The notes under the pieces: model-generated
What the model saw: the letters and a program-made list of their open reading frames with translations, nothing else
The model's database searches: none
What the model was told of the DNA's origin: nothing
Program-made: the position numbers and the translations under genes
NCBI RefSeq assembly: GCF_026013965.1
Contig: NZ_CP110341.1
Location: forward strand, 434,001 to 498,000
Length of the DNA stretch: 64,000 nt
Direction of reading: 5' to 3'
DNA from: Brevibacterium sp. JSBI002
GTDB lineage: Bacteria > Actinomycetota > Actinomycetes > Actinomycetales > Brevibacteriaceae
In this document: piece after piece, positions 18,319 through 27,033 of the stretch
Layout: each line of letters begins with the position of its first letter
Position numbering within the stretch: the stretch's first letter is position 1

Positions 18319-19124
18319 CGCTCTTCCTCCCACAACAGCCGGGCACCGTGCTGCTCGTCGGTGCCGGACCGGGCGATCTCGGACTGCTCACCGTCACCGG
18401 TCTGCGCGCATTGGAACGCGCCGATGTCATAGTGGCTGACCGCCTCGGCGCCCGATCGGTCATCGATCAGCTCGAAACCGAACGCGGTGCGCCCTTGGAT
18501 GCGCAGATCATCGACGTCGGAAAGCTGCCGGGGCACCATCCGGTGCCGCAGAGCGGGATCAACGACATCCTCATCACACAGGCGAAGCTCGGCCACCGGG
18601 TCGTCCGGCTCAAGGGCGGGGATCCGTTCGTCCTCGGACGTGGGGGAGAGGAGGTCATCGCCTGCCGGGCCGCCGGAGTCGATGTCCGCGTCGTCCCCGG
18701 GGTGACCAGCGCGAACTCCGTTCCGGCGGTCGCCGGAATCCCGCTCACCCACCGAGGGGTGGCCACCTCGTACACGGTCGTGACCGGTCACGACCAACTC
18801 AGCGAGATCGGCGGGGGACGCGACCACACCGTCGTCGTGCTCATGGGAGTGGGCACACTCATCAATTCGGCGATGGTGCTTGCACGATCCGGGCGCGGTG
18901 ACGACTGCCCGGTCGCGATCGTCGAAGACGGTTTCGGTGAGAACCAACGAGTGACCATCGGAACCCTCGGCGACATCGCCTTCCGCGCGGCTCGCCGAGG
19001 CGTCCGGTCACCGGCCGTGATCGTCGCCGGTGATGTCGTGACCTTGAGCCCCTACGCCGATGGTGCGTTCACCCAGGCGACCGAGCCTGCCGCATCGGCA
19101 TCCGAACTCGTGAGGAACCCATGA
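18315..19124 (+). CDS. Uroporphyrinogen-III C-methyltransferase (SUMT)
   Basis: 269 residues. Makes precorrin-2 from uroporphyrinogen III with two SAM, the first step to siroheme. VGAGPGDLGLLTVTGLRAL near the N-terminus and LKGGDPFVLGRGGEE near residue 98 are the SAM-binding motifs of the family. It lacks the dehydrogenase/ferrochelatase half of CysG; the chelatase is the separate gene at 12425, and a precorrin-2 dehydrogenase is not in this window. ATGA overlaps join it to cysN and to the ferredoxin gene. Confidence 0.94.
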   Translation: MTLFLPQQPGTVLLVGAGPGDLGLLTVTGLRALERADVIVADRLGARSVIDQLETERGAPLDAQIIDVGKLPGHHPVPQSGINDILITQAKLGHRVVRLKGGDPFVLGRGGEEVIACRAAGVDVRVVPGVTSANSVPAVAGIPLTHRGVATSYTVVTGHDQLSEIGGGRDHTVVVLMGVGTLINSAMVLARSGRGDDCPVAIVEDGFGENQRVTIGTLGDIAFRAARRGVRSPAVIVAGDVVTLSPYADGAFTQATEPAASASELVRNP

Positions 19125-19447
19125 CCTACATCATCGCCCAACCGTGCGTGGACCTGAAGGACCGAGCCTGCATCGAGGAATGCCCGGTCGACTGCATCTA
19201 CGAAGGCACCCGTTCCCTCTACATCCACCCCGACGAATGCGTCGACTGCGGGGCTTGCGAACCCGTGTGCCCCGTCGAGGCGATCTTCTACGAAGACGAT
19301 GTGCCTGATGAGTGGGAGGCCTACTACAAGGCGAACGTCGAATTCTTCGACGACATCGGCTCCCCGGGCGGAGCAGCCGCCCACGGAGTCGTCGACAAAG
19401 ACCATCCCTTCATCGCAGCTCTGCCGCCGCAGAACGCCGACGACTGA
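19121..19447 (+). CDS. 7Fe-type ferredoxin
   Basis: 108 residues. Cysteines in CIEECPVDC and in CVDCGACEPVCP bind a [3Fe-4S] and a [4Fe-4S] cluster as in mycobacterial FdxA. Likely the direct electron donor to the sulfite reductase of the same operon. Coupled by ATGA overlap to the SUMT gene. The C-terminal acidic ~40 residues are normal for the actinobacterial form. Confidence 0.95.
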   Translation: MTYIIAQPCVDLKDRACIEECPVDCIYEGTRSLYIHPDECVDCGACEPVCPVEAIFYEDDVPDEWEAYYKANVEFFDDIGSPGGAAAHGVVDKDHPFIAALPPQNADD

Positions 19448-19517
19448 ACACCCCGCGACTGACTTCTCAATGACGACGAGCGACGCTTCGCTCACCTCCG
19501 ACTGATCAAGGAAACCT

Positions 19518-20927
19518 ATGCCCGCTATTCCCTTCAGAGTGGCCATCATCGGTGCCGGCCCCGCCGGCATCTACGCCGCCGACCTGCTGACCAAAGCCGA
19601 ACATGACCTGGAACTGAGCATCGACCTGTTCGAACGCCTGCCTTCACCCTTCGGGCTCGTCCGCTATGGGGTCGCCCCCGACCATCCGCGGATCAAGGGC
19701 ATCATCAATGCGCTCATCAAGGTCCTCGACCGCGGTGACATCCGCCTGTTCGGCAACGTCGAATACGGGGCCGACATCAACCTCGGCGAGCTCACCGACC
19801 GCTACGATGCGGTGATCTTCTCCACCGGCTGCTTCGTCGACGCACCGCTGTCGCTGCCCGGGATCGATCTGCCCGGTTCCTATGGGGCAGCCGACTTCGT
19901 CAACTGGTACGACTCCCATCCGGATGTCGCCCAGACCTGGCCGCTGGATGCGGAGAAGGTCGCCGTGCTCGGCAACGGCAATGTCGCCCTCGACGTGGCC
20001 CGGGTGCTCGCGAAGCAGGCCGATGACCTGCACACCACGGAGATCCCCGACCACGTGTACGAGGGTCTGAAGTCCTCGAAGGTGACCGATGTCCACGTGT
20101 TCGGCCGCCGAGGCCCCGCGCAGGCGAAGTTCACGCCGCTCGAGCTGCGCGAGCTCGGGCAGGTCGACGACGTCGACATCATCGTCTATCCCGAGGACTA
20201 CGAGTTCGATCAGGGGTCGCTCGAGGCCATCGAGTCGAGCAACCAGGTCAAGCAGGTGACGAAGACGCTCACGGACTTTGCGATGCGGGAGGAGACCGGG
20301 GCGAAGCGGCGACTGCACCTGCACTTCCTCCACGCACCGGTGGCCATCCTCGGCGAGGATGGGGTGACCGGTCTGCGCACGGAACGTCAGGAGCTCGACG
20401 GGACCGGTGGCGTCAACGGCACCGGGGACTTCCACGACTGGGACATCGATGCCGTGTACCGGGCCGTCGGCTATGCGGGAACGCAGCTGCCGCAGCTGCC
20501 CTTCGACGAGGCCAAGAAGGTGATTCCGAATCACGAAGGACGCGTCGTCGACGCCGAAGATCAGGGCCAGGCCGCCGAGGCGGACGTCATCCCCGGCGTG
20601 TACACGACCGGATGGATCAAGCGCGGGCCCGTCGGGCTCATCGGTCATACGAAGGGCGATGCGCTCGAGACGATCGGGCACATCCTCGATGATCAGGCCG
20701 CCGGGGCGCTCACCGAACCCGTGTACCCGGAGGAGTCCTCGATCGTCGAGCTGCTCGAGTCCAAGGGCGTCGAGTTCACGGACTGGGAGGGCTATCACCG
20801 GCTCGAGGCTGCGGAGAAGGCCCTCGGTGAGACCGAGGGGCGTGAGCGCGTGAAGATTGCGACCCGTGAGGCCATGCTCGCCGAGGCGCGCGCTCACCTG
20901 ACCGCGGAGGCGAACGCTGGGAGCTGA
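19518..20927 (+). CDS. fprA: Ferredoxin-NADP+ reductase, adrenodoxin-reductase type
   Basis: 469 residues. FAD fold AIIGAGPAGIYAADLL at residue 9, NADP fold LGNGNVALDVARVL near 155, and the C-terminal TGWIKRGPVGLIG that closes the flavin site. Same class as mycobacterial FprA, somewhat longer because of an extended helical C-terminus. Transfers electrons from NADPH to the upstream ferredoxin. AAGGAAA about six bases before the ATG; the 70-base gap from the ferredoxin gene still permits cotranscription. Confidence 0.94.
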   Translation: MPAIPFRVAIIGAGPAGIYAADLLTKAEHDLELSIDLFERLPSPFGLVRYGVAPDHPRIKGIINALIKVLDRGDIRLFGNVEYGADINLGELTDRYDAVIFSTGCFVDAPLSLPGIDLPGSYGAADFVNWYDSHPDVAQTWPLDAEKVAVLGNGNVALDVARVLAKQADDLHTTEIPDHVYEGLKSSKVTDVHVFGRRGPAQAKFTPLELRELGQVDDVDIIVYPEDYEFDQGSLEAIESSNQVKQVTKTLTDFAMREETGAKRRLHLHFLHAPVAILGEDGVTGLRTERQELDGTGGVNGTGDFHDWDIDAVYRAVGYAGTQLPQLPFDEAKKVIPNHEGRVVDAEDQGQAAEADVIPGVYTTGWIKRGPVGLIGHTKGDALETIGHILDDQAAGALTEPVYPEESSIVELLESKGVEFTDWEGYHRLEAAEKALGETEGRERVKIATREAMLAEARAHLTAEANAGS

Positions 20928-20947
20928 TCGGACGGAGGTTCTCACCT

Positions 20948-20983
20948 GAAGGCCTGTTCCCACATCGTGCGGGGCAGGCCTTC
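20948..20983 (+). terminator. Terminator of the sulfate-reduction operon
   Basis: GAAGGCCTG (20948-20956) pairs perfectly with CAGGCCTTC (20975-20983), with a short CCC/GGG stem within the loop. It lies 20 bases after the fprA stop and is followed by GGCTTTG. Confidence 0.7.
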
Positions 20984-21136
20984 GGCTTTGTCCGGATCGC
21001 GGCATGGAGGAGGAGAGTTCCTTGCCCGGCGCGTGTTTGAGTCACGTCGAAGGCTTCAGCCGGTTTTCGTGGCTCGGTGGCATGCGCCAGTTGAGACCGG
21101 AGAGGTTTTATTTCGGAGAATGATTCGAGGAGGTCG

Positions 21137-21313
21137 ATGATGAGGAAGAAAAAGAAGCAGTTCCGGACACCGTGGAGCATCCTGACGATCGGAATACGCG
21201 GGAAGACAAGGAAAAGACGGAAGCCGGGGAAGCTGTCACTGACCAGGCGGAGGACGAGCAGTTCGAAGAGTGTTCCACGACGGGGTCGTTCGACGAACTG
21301 GCTCACGCGATAG
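21137..21313 (+). CDS. Possible small basic protein with a very strong ribosome site (doubtful)
   Basis: 58 residues beginning MMRKKKKQFRTPW, Lys/Arg-rich throughout. AGGAGG lies three and six bases before two consecutive ATGs, the best ribosome site in this stretch. However, the frame one base over reads as a typical acidic bacterial protein (TEAGEAVTDQAEDEQFEE, from a GTG at 21172) with no ribosome site. Either the basic frame is a real small protein or this is an acidic-protein gene that has lost register by one base near its start. I cannot decide between these. The rest of 20984-21369 shows nothing else. Confidence 0.25.
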   Translation: MMRKKKKQFRTPWSILTIGIRGKTRKRRKPGKLSLTRRRTSSSKSVPRRGRSTNWLTR

Positions 21314-21369
21314 TCCGCAGCCGTTCTGCAGGGGGTTCAATCGCGTCATCATCCGCTTTACGATGAATT

Positions 21370-22122
21370 ATGGAACTGACACATCTGAAGAGCTTCGCTA
21401 CCGGACTGACTCTCGGCATCGGCGGCGTCGCAGCGGCTCTTGCCGGGCGCAGGGCCGTCAGCAATCTCAAGACCAGCAAGGGCCATCCTTGGAAGCACCG
21501 CGTGTTGGACCTGGGCTCCGCGTTCCTCCAGCGGAAGTATCCGCTGGAGGCGATGAGCACTTACCTCGACGGCCTGCACATCTATGCCGATGACACCGGA
21601 CGCCAAGTCCATGCCGCTCACTTCTGCATCCACTTGGAACACGACCTGCACCAGTGCGTCATCTTCGATCGCAACGCCCATGACGCCCGTCTGATCGGCA
21701 TCGAGTACATCATCAGCGAAGACCGGTTCCGCTCCCTGCCCGAAGAGGAGAAGAAGCTCTGGCACAGCCATCATTATGAGGTCAAGTCCGGAATCCTCAC
21801 CGCCCCTGGCGTTCCGGAGATAGCCGAACACGCCTACTTCGAGGACTTGGTGAAGACCTACGGCAAGACGTTCCACACCTGGCAGTACGACGTTCACGAC
21901 TTCCCCTACGGTGCCCCGCAGCTGATGATGGGCTTCACCGAGGATGGGCAAGTCCGCGAAGAGCTGGTCCGAGAGCGCGACCGCGAAGTCGGGGTCTCGA
22001 CGCAGCGCAACCGCGAACGCCGTGAAGACATCCCGATGCCGGAGGTGGCCCCGGGCGCGAACTCGTGGGAGACCGGGACCACGGTGCAGCCGACTCTGCA
22101 GGAAACACCCGTCAAACGGTAG
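21370..22122 (+). CDS. DUF1264 / oil-body-associated-protein-like protein
   Basis: 250 residues. The core HAAHFCIHLEHDLHQCVIFD near residue 80 and WHSHHYEVKSGILTAPGVP near 133 match the DUF1264 (OBAP) family, known from plants, fungi and scattered bacteria; its biochemical role is unknown. The N-terminus has a possible membrane-associating Gly/Ala-rich helix (TLGIGGVAAALAG). The C-terminal 40 residues are charged and probably flexible. It stands alone between the sulfur operon and an IS fragment. The frame is complete and shows no decay. Confidence 0.8.
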   Translation: MELTHLKSFATGLTLGIGGVAAALAGRRAVSNLKTSKGHPWKHRVLDLGSAFLQRKYPLEAMSTYLDGLHIYADDTGRQVHAAHFCIHLEHDLHQCVIFDRNAHDARLIGIEYIISEDRFRSLPEEEKKLWHSHHYEVKSGILTAPGVPEIAEHAYFEDLVKTYGKTFHTWQYDVHDFPYGAPQLMMGFTEDGQVREELVRERDREVGVSTQRNRERREDIPMPEVAPGANSWETGTTVQPTLQETPVKR

Positions 22123-22136
22123 AAAGCTGTGTCGAA

Positions 22137-22202
22137 CAGCTGTGCGGCTGTTGTCGATCACCTCGCCAATCGAGCAAAAGCGAGGGTGGCGAGCGCTGCG
22201 GC
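22137..22202 (+). repeat. 66-base dispersed repeat, copy A
   Basis: Begins CAGCTGTGCGGCTG and is the same as 30232-30297 except for a GT/TG swap. It contains the inverted pair CCTCGC and GCGAGG around a 13-base loop. Copy A abuts an internal IS1634-type fragment; copy B follows a glycosyltransferase operon. Confidence 0.8.
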
Positions 22203-22203
22203 C

Positions 22204-22520
22204 GAATGAGCGGGCGATGAAGCTGACCGGGTTCAAAGGTTATGTCACGAACATCCTCGCCGATGTCATGTCGGCTGCTGAGGTAATCGGCAGTTATCAC
22301 GACCTGTGGCATGTCGAGCAGTGCGATCGATGCACACTTGACGGTCGTGATCACTGCGCTGGCCGTGTCGAGGTCCATGCAGGACGCGACTGGGGAGTCG
22401 TTGAAGAAGATCATCACCACTTTGCCGCCGTTGCGGGAATTCTCCGGCCGCGTGAGCGGCCAGGAAATCACGTTCACGCCGGAAGTGCCCAAAGTCGTCG
22501 AGGACAAAATAACGTTTAGA
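22204..22520 (+). pseudogene. Fragment of IS1634-type transposase (C-terminal part)
   Basis: Matches the C-terminal third of the transposase pseudogene at 55635-57219: KLTGFKGYVTNI, DVMSAAEVIG and HDLWHVEQ occur in both. Relative to that copy, about 60 bases after the HVEQ codons are missing and the following SLKKIITTLPPLREFSGRV lies in another frame. No start, ends or N-terminal domain remain, so it is a decayed remnant. The rest of the gap to 22671 shows only an upstream region for the next operon. Confidence 0.85.
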
Positions 22521-22671
22521 ATGTAAACTACGTCACATGACCAGCTAGCGAATGTCGGATTACGACAAGGGCCGGCTCCCGTCCTGACTGCGATCGCAGG
22601 TTGCGGGTGTCAGCACTGTCATCGCGCCGTTGAGGGAAGCGCCGACTGTGCCACGAAGGAGACAGATTTTC

Positions 22672-23091
22672 ATGAAGAAGAAGCTGATATTGGCAGTCGG
22701 TGTCGGGGCCGGTTTTGTGCTCGGGTCGCGTGCGGGCCGAAAACAGTACAACGCCCTCGTCGCCAAGGCCCGCGAACTGTGGAAGAGCCCCCAGGCCCGC
22801 CGAGTGGTCGATGCAACTACTCATGCAGTGAAAGACCACGCCCTCGATCTCGCTGGCCAGGCGGGGGCGAAAGTGAAGCAATTCGGCCTCAAAGCTGCGA
22901 ATCAAGCTCGAGCCCAAGGGCGAACCGGACTGGCCGAGAATCTCGACAAGGCTGGTGATCTCGCGCAGGATGCAGCCGAGCACGTTGGTCAGGCAGCAGC
23001 GAATGCGGCTGCCCAAGGTGGCCGTGACTTCAACGACAACCCCGACGCTGAGGTCACGCCACAACCAGCGCCCCAAGCAAAGGATGCTTAA
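22672..23091 (+). CDS. YtxH-like small membrane-associated protein
   Basis: 139 residues. An N-terminal hydrophobic segment with a Gly-rich motif (AVGVGAGFVLGSRAGRKQY) is followed by a long Ala-rich amphipathic helix, the YtxH/apolipophorin-like pattern of envelope stress proteins. AAGGAG lies about nine bases before the ATG. First gene of a five-gene run ending at 25538; the run's composition (Holin-X, DUF3618, YihY, DUF4235) is a recurring actinobacterial envelope set. Exact function unknown. Confidence 0.75.
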   Translation: MKKKLILAVGVGAGFVLGSRAGRKQYNALVAKARELWKSPQARRVVDATTHAVKDHALDLAGQAGAKVKQFGLKAANQARAQGRTGLAENLDKAGDLAQDAAEHVGQAAANAAAQGGRDFNDNPDAEVTPQPAPQAKDA

Positions 23092-23231
23092 GCAACTCCT
23101 TGGGGTGAGCTATCGAGCGCCCTGCAAGCCTCCTTCAACTGAACTCGCGCTACCGTTCCGCCTCACATAGCCCCATCCCTATGCCAAAACAGCGAGGCCA
23201 GTCTGGTCTCATCGTCGAAAGCGGGCCCCTG

Positions 23232-23645
23232 ATGAATGACCGTTCCTCTCTACCGCCATTATCGACCGGTGAGCTCGTATCGCAGTTATCGGAGCAGGCT
23301 AGCCGGTTGATCCGTGACGAAATTCAACTCGCCCAGATCGAGATGAGCACGAAAGCCAAGAAGGCCGGCCTCGGTGCGGGTCTGCTTGGCGCAAGCGGCG
23401 TCATCGCCCTCTATGGTCTCGGTGCAGGGATTGCGACTGCCATCATCGCCCTAGCCCTCATCATGCCGGCGTGGTTAGCGGGTCTGATCGTGACTGTGTT
23501 GCTCCTGACTATCGCCGGTGTCGGGGCCTTGATCGGTAAACGGAAGGTCTCCGAGACCACGCCGGTGCCTGAGCGCACGGTTGAGGCTGCGAAGGAGACT
23601 GTGGACACGCTGAAGAAAGGGGCTCGTGATGGCCGACACAAATGA
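23232..23645 (+). CDS. Holin-X-like / phage-holin superfamily 3 membrane protein
   Basis: 137 residues. An N-terminal soluble helix with the LSTGELVSQLSEQASRLIRD motif typical of actinobacterial Holin-X proteins, then two adjacent hydrophobic segments (GVIALYGLGAGIATAIIAL and the following GLIVTVLLLTIAGVGALIG region). The family name is historical; chromosomal members are not phage holins. The ATG at 23232 is preferred over an upstream ATG at 23181 because it begins at the conserved N-terminus. It overlaps the next gene by 17 bases. Confidence 0.78.
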   Translation: MNDRSSLPPLSTGELVSQLSEQASRLIRDEIQLAQIEMSTKAKKAGLGAGLLGASGVIALYGLGAGIATAIIALALIMPAWLAGLIVTVLLLTIAGVGALIGKRKVSETTPVPERTVEAAKETVDTLKKGARDGRHK

Positions 23646-24042
23646 CACAGGCCCCAGCGCCTCACCGTCCGAGATTCAAGCTGACATTGCCCGTACTCGT
23701 GAAGAACTTGGACAGACTTTGGCTCAACTCGTCGAGAGATTCGACGTCAAAGCCCAAGCGGAACACACTTTAGACGATGTCAAAGACCGTGCCGCCGGTG
23801 CCATAGGCGACGTACGCGACAAGACGGAAAACGTAGTCGCCGGAGCCAAAGGAGCGGTTAAATCTGTGTTCTCCCATGACGATGTCGCCGTCGATGCGGA
23901 CGGCGTTACAGAACCAGCCGCGGCTATAGGGGGCGGCTTGCCGTTGAGGTCCCGAGCTGGCTGGACTGACCTTGCGCCGTTGGTGGTTGCCTCAGGCCTT
24001 GCGTTGGCTGCCGTCATCGTTGCGGTGGGGTGGCGGCGATGA
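23629..24042 (+). CDS. DUF3618 domain protein
   Basis: 137 residues. The N-terminal SEIQADIARTREELGQTLAQ is the DUF3618 signature; a central region of alternating Asp/Lys/Ala follows, and one C-terminal hydrophobic segment (LAPLVVASGLALAAVIVAVG) anchors it to the membrane. AAGGGG lies about six bases before the ATG; an in-frame GTG sits just upstream. It overlaps both neighbours, so the operon is translationally coupled. Confidence 0.85.
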   Translation: MADTNDTGPSASPSEIQADIARTREELGQTLAQLVERFDVKAQAEHTLDDVKDRAAGAIGDVRDKTENVVAGAKGAVKSVFSHDDVAVDADGVTEPAAAIGGGLPLRSRAGWTDLAPLVVASGLALAAVIVAVGWRR

Positions 24043-25205
24043 TTGGCCGAAGAAGGATTGACCAGAGCGACCAGACATACCCGGGCGAGCGTTCGAGTCT
24101 CGAAGAGCGCGCGGAAAGGGACGATACGGGTCCAGCCTCCTATGTCGAGGCAAAGGACTCGAGACAGGGCGTCGCAGCCGAGGACCCGGCCAAGCCCGAT
24201 GCTCCACAGAAACTAACTGGCCCAACGTGGAAGTACGTGGCGGGCAAGACACTGCGGGAGTTCCTCGGTGATGACTGCCTGCAACTGGCCGCTGGTCTGA
24301 CCTACTATTTAGTTCTCGCGTTGTTCCCCGCTCTTCTAGCGGTCCTGTCGATCCTGGGTCTAGTCGGCCAGAGTCAGCAGACAGTCGAAACAGTCACCGG
24401 AATCATCACCGACTTCGGCGGAGGAACAATCGCGCAGACGTTGACACCCACCCTGACCGAATTGGCACAGAACTCGACAGCGGGGCTGGCATTCGTCATT
24501 GGCCTTCTCGTCGCTCTGTGGTCGGCATCGGGTTATGTTGTTGCATTCGGCAAGGCAATGAATCGCATCTACGAGAAGGATGAAGGCCGCCCTGCTTGGA
24601 AACTTCGTCCCGTCATGCTCCTTGTCACCCTCGGTGCGGTGATCCTCGTCGTGCTCGCTGCGTTGATCCTGGTGGTCTCGGGACCGGTGGCGCAGGCGAT
24701 TGGTGATGCAATAGGGATTGGGTCGGCGGCGCTTTTGGTGTGGCAGATCGCGAAATGGCCCGTTTTGCTCGTTGTCGCGATCGTCTTAATAGCCTTGCTT
24801 TATCACGCGACACCAAATGTCCGTCAGCCAAAGATGAAGTGGATCAGTCTCGGGTCTGTGTTCGCGATCGTTGTGTGGGTCCTGGCGTCGGCGGCTTTCG
24901 CTTTCTACATTGCGAATTTCTCGAACTACGCGAAGACTTATGGGTCATTGGCCGGAGTGATTATCTTCTTGCTGTGGCTGTGGATCACGAATATCGCTCT
25001 GCTGCTGGGAGCAGAGCTCAATGCCGAGATCGAACGTGGGCGCCAACTCCAGGGTGGAATACGAGCTGAAGAAGACATTCAGCTGCCTCCACGAGATACG
25101 ACGACACTGGATAAGGCCGAGAAGAAGAACGCGAAAGATACCCGCAGAGCACGGGCCCTGCGAAAATCTCGAGGCAAGAACGCCCAGCCGACTCGCAATG
25201 TTTAG
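24039..25205 (+). CDS. YihY/BrkB-family inner membrane protein
   Basis: 388 residues with about six hydrophobic segments between residues ~85 and ~330 and charged tails at both ends. DDCLQLAAGLTYYLVLALFP is the hallmark N-terminal motif of the YihY/BrkB family, and LWLWITNIALLLGAELNAEI is the conserved last segment. The family was once called RNase BN but is now regarded as a membrane transporter or flippase-like protein of unsettled function. The ATG at 24039 overlaps the DUF3618 stop. C-terminal 40 residues are basic. Confidence 0.9.
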   Translation: MIGRRRIDQSDQTYPGERSSLEERAERDDTGPASYVEAKDSRQGVAAEDPAKPDAPQKLTGPTWKYVAGKTLREFLGDDCLQLAAGLTYYLVLALFPALLAVLSILGLVGQSQQTVETVTGIITDFGGGTIAQTLTPTLTELAQNSTAGLAFVIGLLVALWSASGYVVAFGKAMNRIYEKDEGRPAWKLRPVMLLVTLGAVILVVLAALILVVSGPVAQAIGDAIGIGSAALLVWQIAKWPVLLVVAIVLIALLYHATPNVRQPKMKWISLGSVFAIVVWVLASAAFAFYIANFSNYAKTYGSLAGVIIFLLWLWITNIALLLGAELNAEIERGRQLQGGIRAEEDIQLPPRDTTTLDKAEKKNAKDTRRARALRKSRGKNAQPTRNV

Positions 25206-25235
25206 AACCAGATGATTACCGGGGGAGAAGGACAA

Positions 25236-25538
25236 ATGGTCAAGACCCATGAACGAAACGGCAGTAGAGCGGCCAAATTGCTGTATAGGCCGTTCGGGCT
25301 AGCAGGCAGCGTCGTTGGCGGCGCCCTGGCCGGTCTCGTATTCAAACAGATATGGAAGCGGGCAACGCCTGGTGAGAATGCCGATGCGCCCGGTGCGTTG
25401 GAGTCTGAACATGGTCTGCGCGAGATCCTCGTCGCAGCCGCTCTCCAGGGTGCGCTCTTCGCCTTGGTGAAGGCCCTCGTTGATCGCGGAATGGCGAATG
25501 TGTTTGCAAAGTTCATTGGTGAGTGGCCCGGTGATTGA
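25236..25538 (+). CDS. DUF4235 membrane protein
   Basis: 100 residues. The pattern LLYRPFGLAGSVVGGALAG-LVFKQIWKR followed by LREILVAAALQGALFALVKA is the DUF4235 fold with two membrane helices. GAGAAGG lies about seven bases before the ATG at 25236; an ATG at 25212 has no ribosome site. Last gene of the five-gene envelope operon. Function unknown. Confidence 0.85.
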   Translation: MVKTHERNGSRAAKLLYRPFGLAGSVVGGALAGLVFKQIWKRATPGENADAPGALESEHGLREILVAAALQGALFALVKALVDRGMANVFAKFIGEWPGD

Positions 25539-25962
25539 CGACAACACCGCCACCATATCGTGCGGATGAACTGGCAGCAGCGCGCGTTTTAAGCGGCGCC
25601 GTGCTTCCGCCGTCCAAACCCTCTGCCGAACGATCGGGATACGAAGGCAGATTCGGTGGAGGGACTCCCGCCGAGTTCCGATCAGACTATTTCAGCACAA
25701 TGCCACGAGCTGCGTAGCTCGCACATGAGCTGATGAATTCCAAGTACAAAACACTCCATCAAACCCGGGGCTTGACATCTGTCTGCGCGGCAACCTGTTA
25801 CAGTGATTACGATGTAAACACCTTGGGCGTGCAAGTCTTGAATCGACAGGCCGGAACTCAAACGCTGTCTAGGTTCAATTGCGAAGAGGTCCATCAGGCA
25901 TCATCGTTTGAGCCGACAATGGTCGGTGAACGCATATCCGGGTCGAGCGGAGGCACAGAGTT
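25539..25962. other. Intergenic region with an IS-end-like segment, no gene supported
   Basis: Short open frames here lack ribosome sites. AAACCCGGGGCTTGACA (25761-25777) matches the right end of the IS3 element at 51718-51734 at 16 of 17 bases and supplies a TTGACA hexamer facing the glycosyltransferase operon. TGTTACA (25796-25802) and TGTAAACA (25813-25820) form an imperfect inverted repeat that could be an operator. Confidence 0.4.
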
Positions 25963-27033
25963 TTGCGAATCTGTCTGATAGCGTCCAGCCGTTTTCCCAT
26001 CAACGAGCCCTTCGCGGGTGGTTTGGAGTCCTTTACGCACGCTGTGGTGAAGGAACTCGTCTCTCGCGGACACTCGGTCACGCTGTTCGCCGCTCCCGGC
26101 AGCGACCCCGACCTTGATGTCGAGATGATCGTTCCGGAGGTCTTACGTCTCTCCGAAGCGGCCCGGCACGACGTGTCGGCGATGCCCGCGGAATGGATGA
26201 GGCAGCATCACGCCTACTTGAACCTGATGCTCGGGCTGGCCGGGCAGACAGAGTTCGATGTCATCCATAACAACTCGCTTCACCATCTGCCGTTGGCCCT
26301 CTCGTCAATGGTGCGCACCCCGATCGTAACGACCCTGCACACGCCGCCCACGCCTTGGTTGGAATCGGCCGTGGTCTTTCGCGCGCCGACGACTTTCTTC
26401 GCTGCCGTGTCGAGCGCGACATCGCAAGCCTGGTCGCACGCAGTGGAGAGCACTGTGATCTCGAATGGAGTCAATACGAAACTGTGGGATGCGGGTCCTG
26501 GTGGGCCGGACTGCGTCTGGACTGGGCGCATGGTCCCGGAGAAGGCCCCCCATGTCGCCATCGACGCCGCCCGCGCAGCGGGATTCCAGATCGCTTTGGC
26601 AGGTCCGGTCATGGACGAGAAGTACTTCGCTGCCGAAGTGGCCCCGCGGCTGGGAGACGATGCCCGTTACTGCGGGCATTTGGACCAGCAGCGGCTGCGC
26701 AGCCTGGTGGGATCGTCGGCCGTGGCTGTCGTCAGCTCTCAATGGGAGGAGCCTTACGGTTTGGTCGCCGCAGAAGCCTTGGCCTGTGGGACACCTGTGG
26801 CGGCTTTTCCGCGGGGCGGACTCGTTGAGGTCGTTCGTGGCGATGTGGGAGCCTTGGCGGACGAACTCACCGTCGAGGCCTTGGCCCGAGCGATCTGCAG
26901 TGCTGCCGGCCGGAGCCGTAAGGCGGCCCGTGAGTATGCGGTCGAGCACCATTCTCTGGACAGCACCGTCAGCGGATACGAAGCATTGTATCGTCATGCA
27001 GCCAACGCTGCGGCAGGAAGCTTCGCGGGATGA
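25963..27033 (+). CDS. Glycosyltransferase family 4
   Basis: 356-residue GT-B fold enzyme. N-terminal half begins MRICLIASSRFPINEPFAGG with the GG acceptor loop; the C-terminal half has VWTGRMVPEKAPHVAIDAA and the donor-binding EEPYGLVAAEALACGTPVAA. Likely transfers a sugar from a nucleotide donor to a cell-surface or secondary glycan. The start is TTG, supported by GGAGG about nine bases upstream. First of three glycosyltransferases joined by ATGA overlaps. Acceptor unknown. Confidence 0.88.
   Translation: MRICLIASSRFPINEPFAGGLESFTHAVVKELVSRGHSVTLFAAPGSDPDLDVEMIVPEVLRLSEAARHDVSAMPAEWMRQHHAYLNLMLGLAGQTEFDVIHNNSLHHLPLALSSMVRTPIVTTLHTPPTPWLESAVVFRAPTTFFAAVSSATSQAWSHAVESTVISNGVNTKLWDAGPGGPDCVWTGRMVPEKAPHVAIDAARAAGFQIALAGPVMDEKYFAAEVAPRLGDDARYCGHLDQQRLRSLVGSSAVAVVSSQWEEPYGLVAAEALACGTPVAAFPRGGLVEVVRGDVGALADELTVEALARAICSAAGRSRKAAREYAVEHHSLDSTVSGYEALYRHAANAAAGSFAG

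Noticed and set aside
25535..25978. Two small open frames upstream of the glycosyltransferase operon
   Set aside because: No ribosome sites or recognisable domains; the second runs through the IS-end-like sequence.
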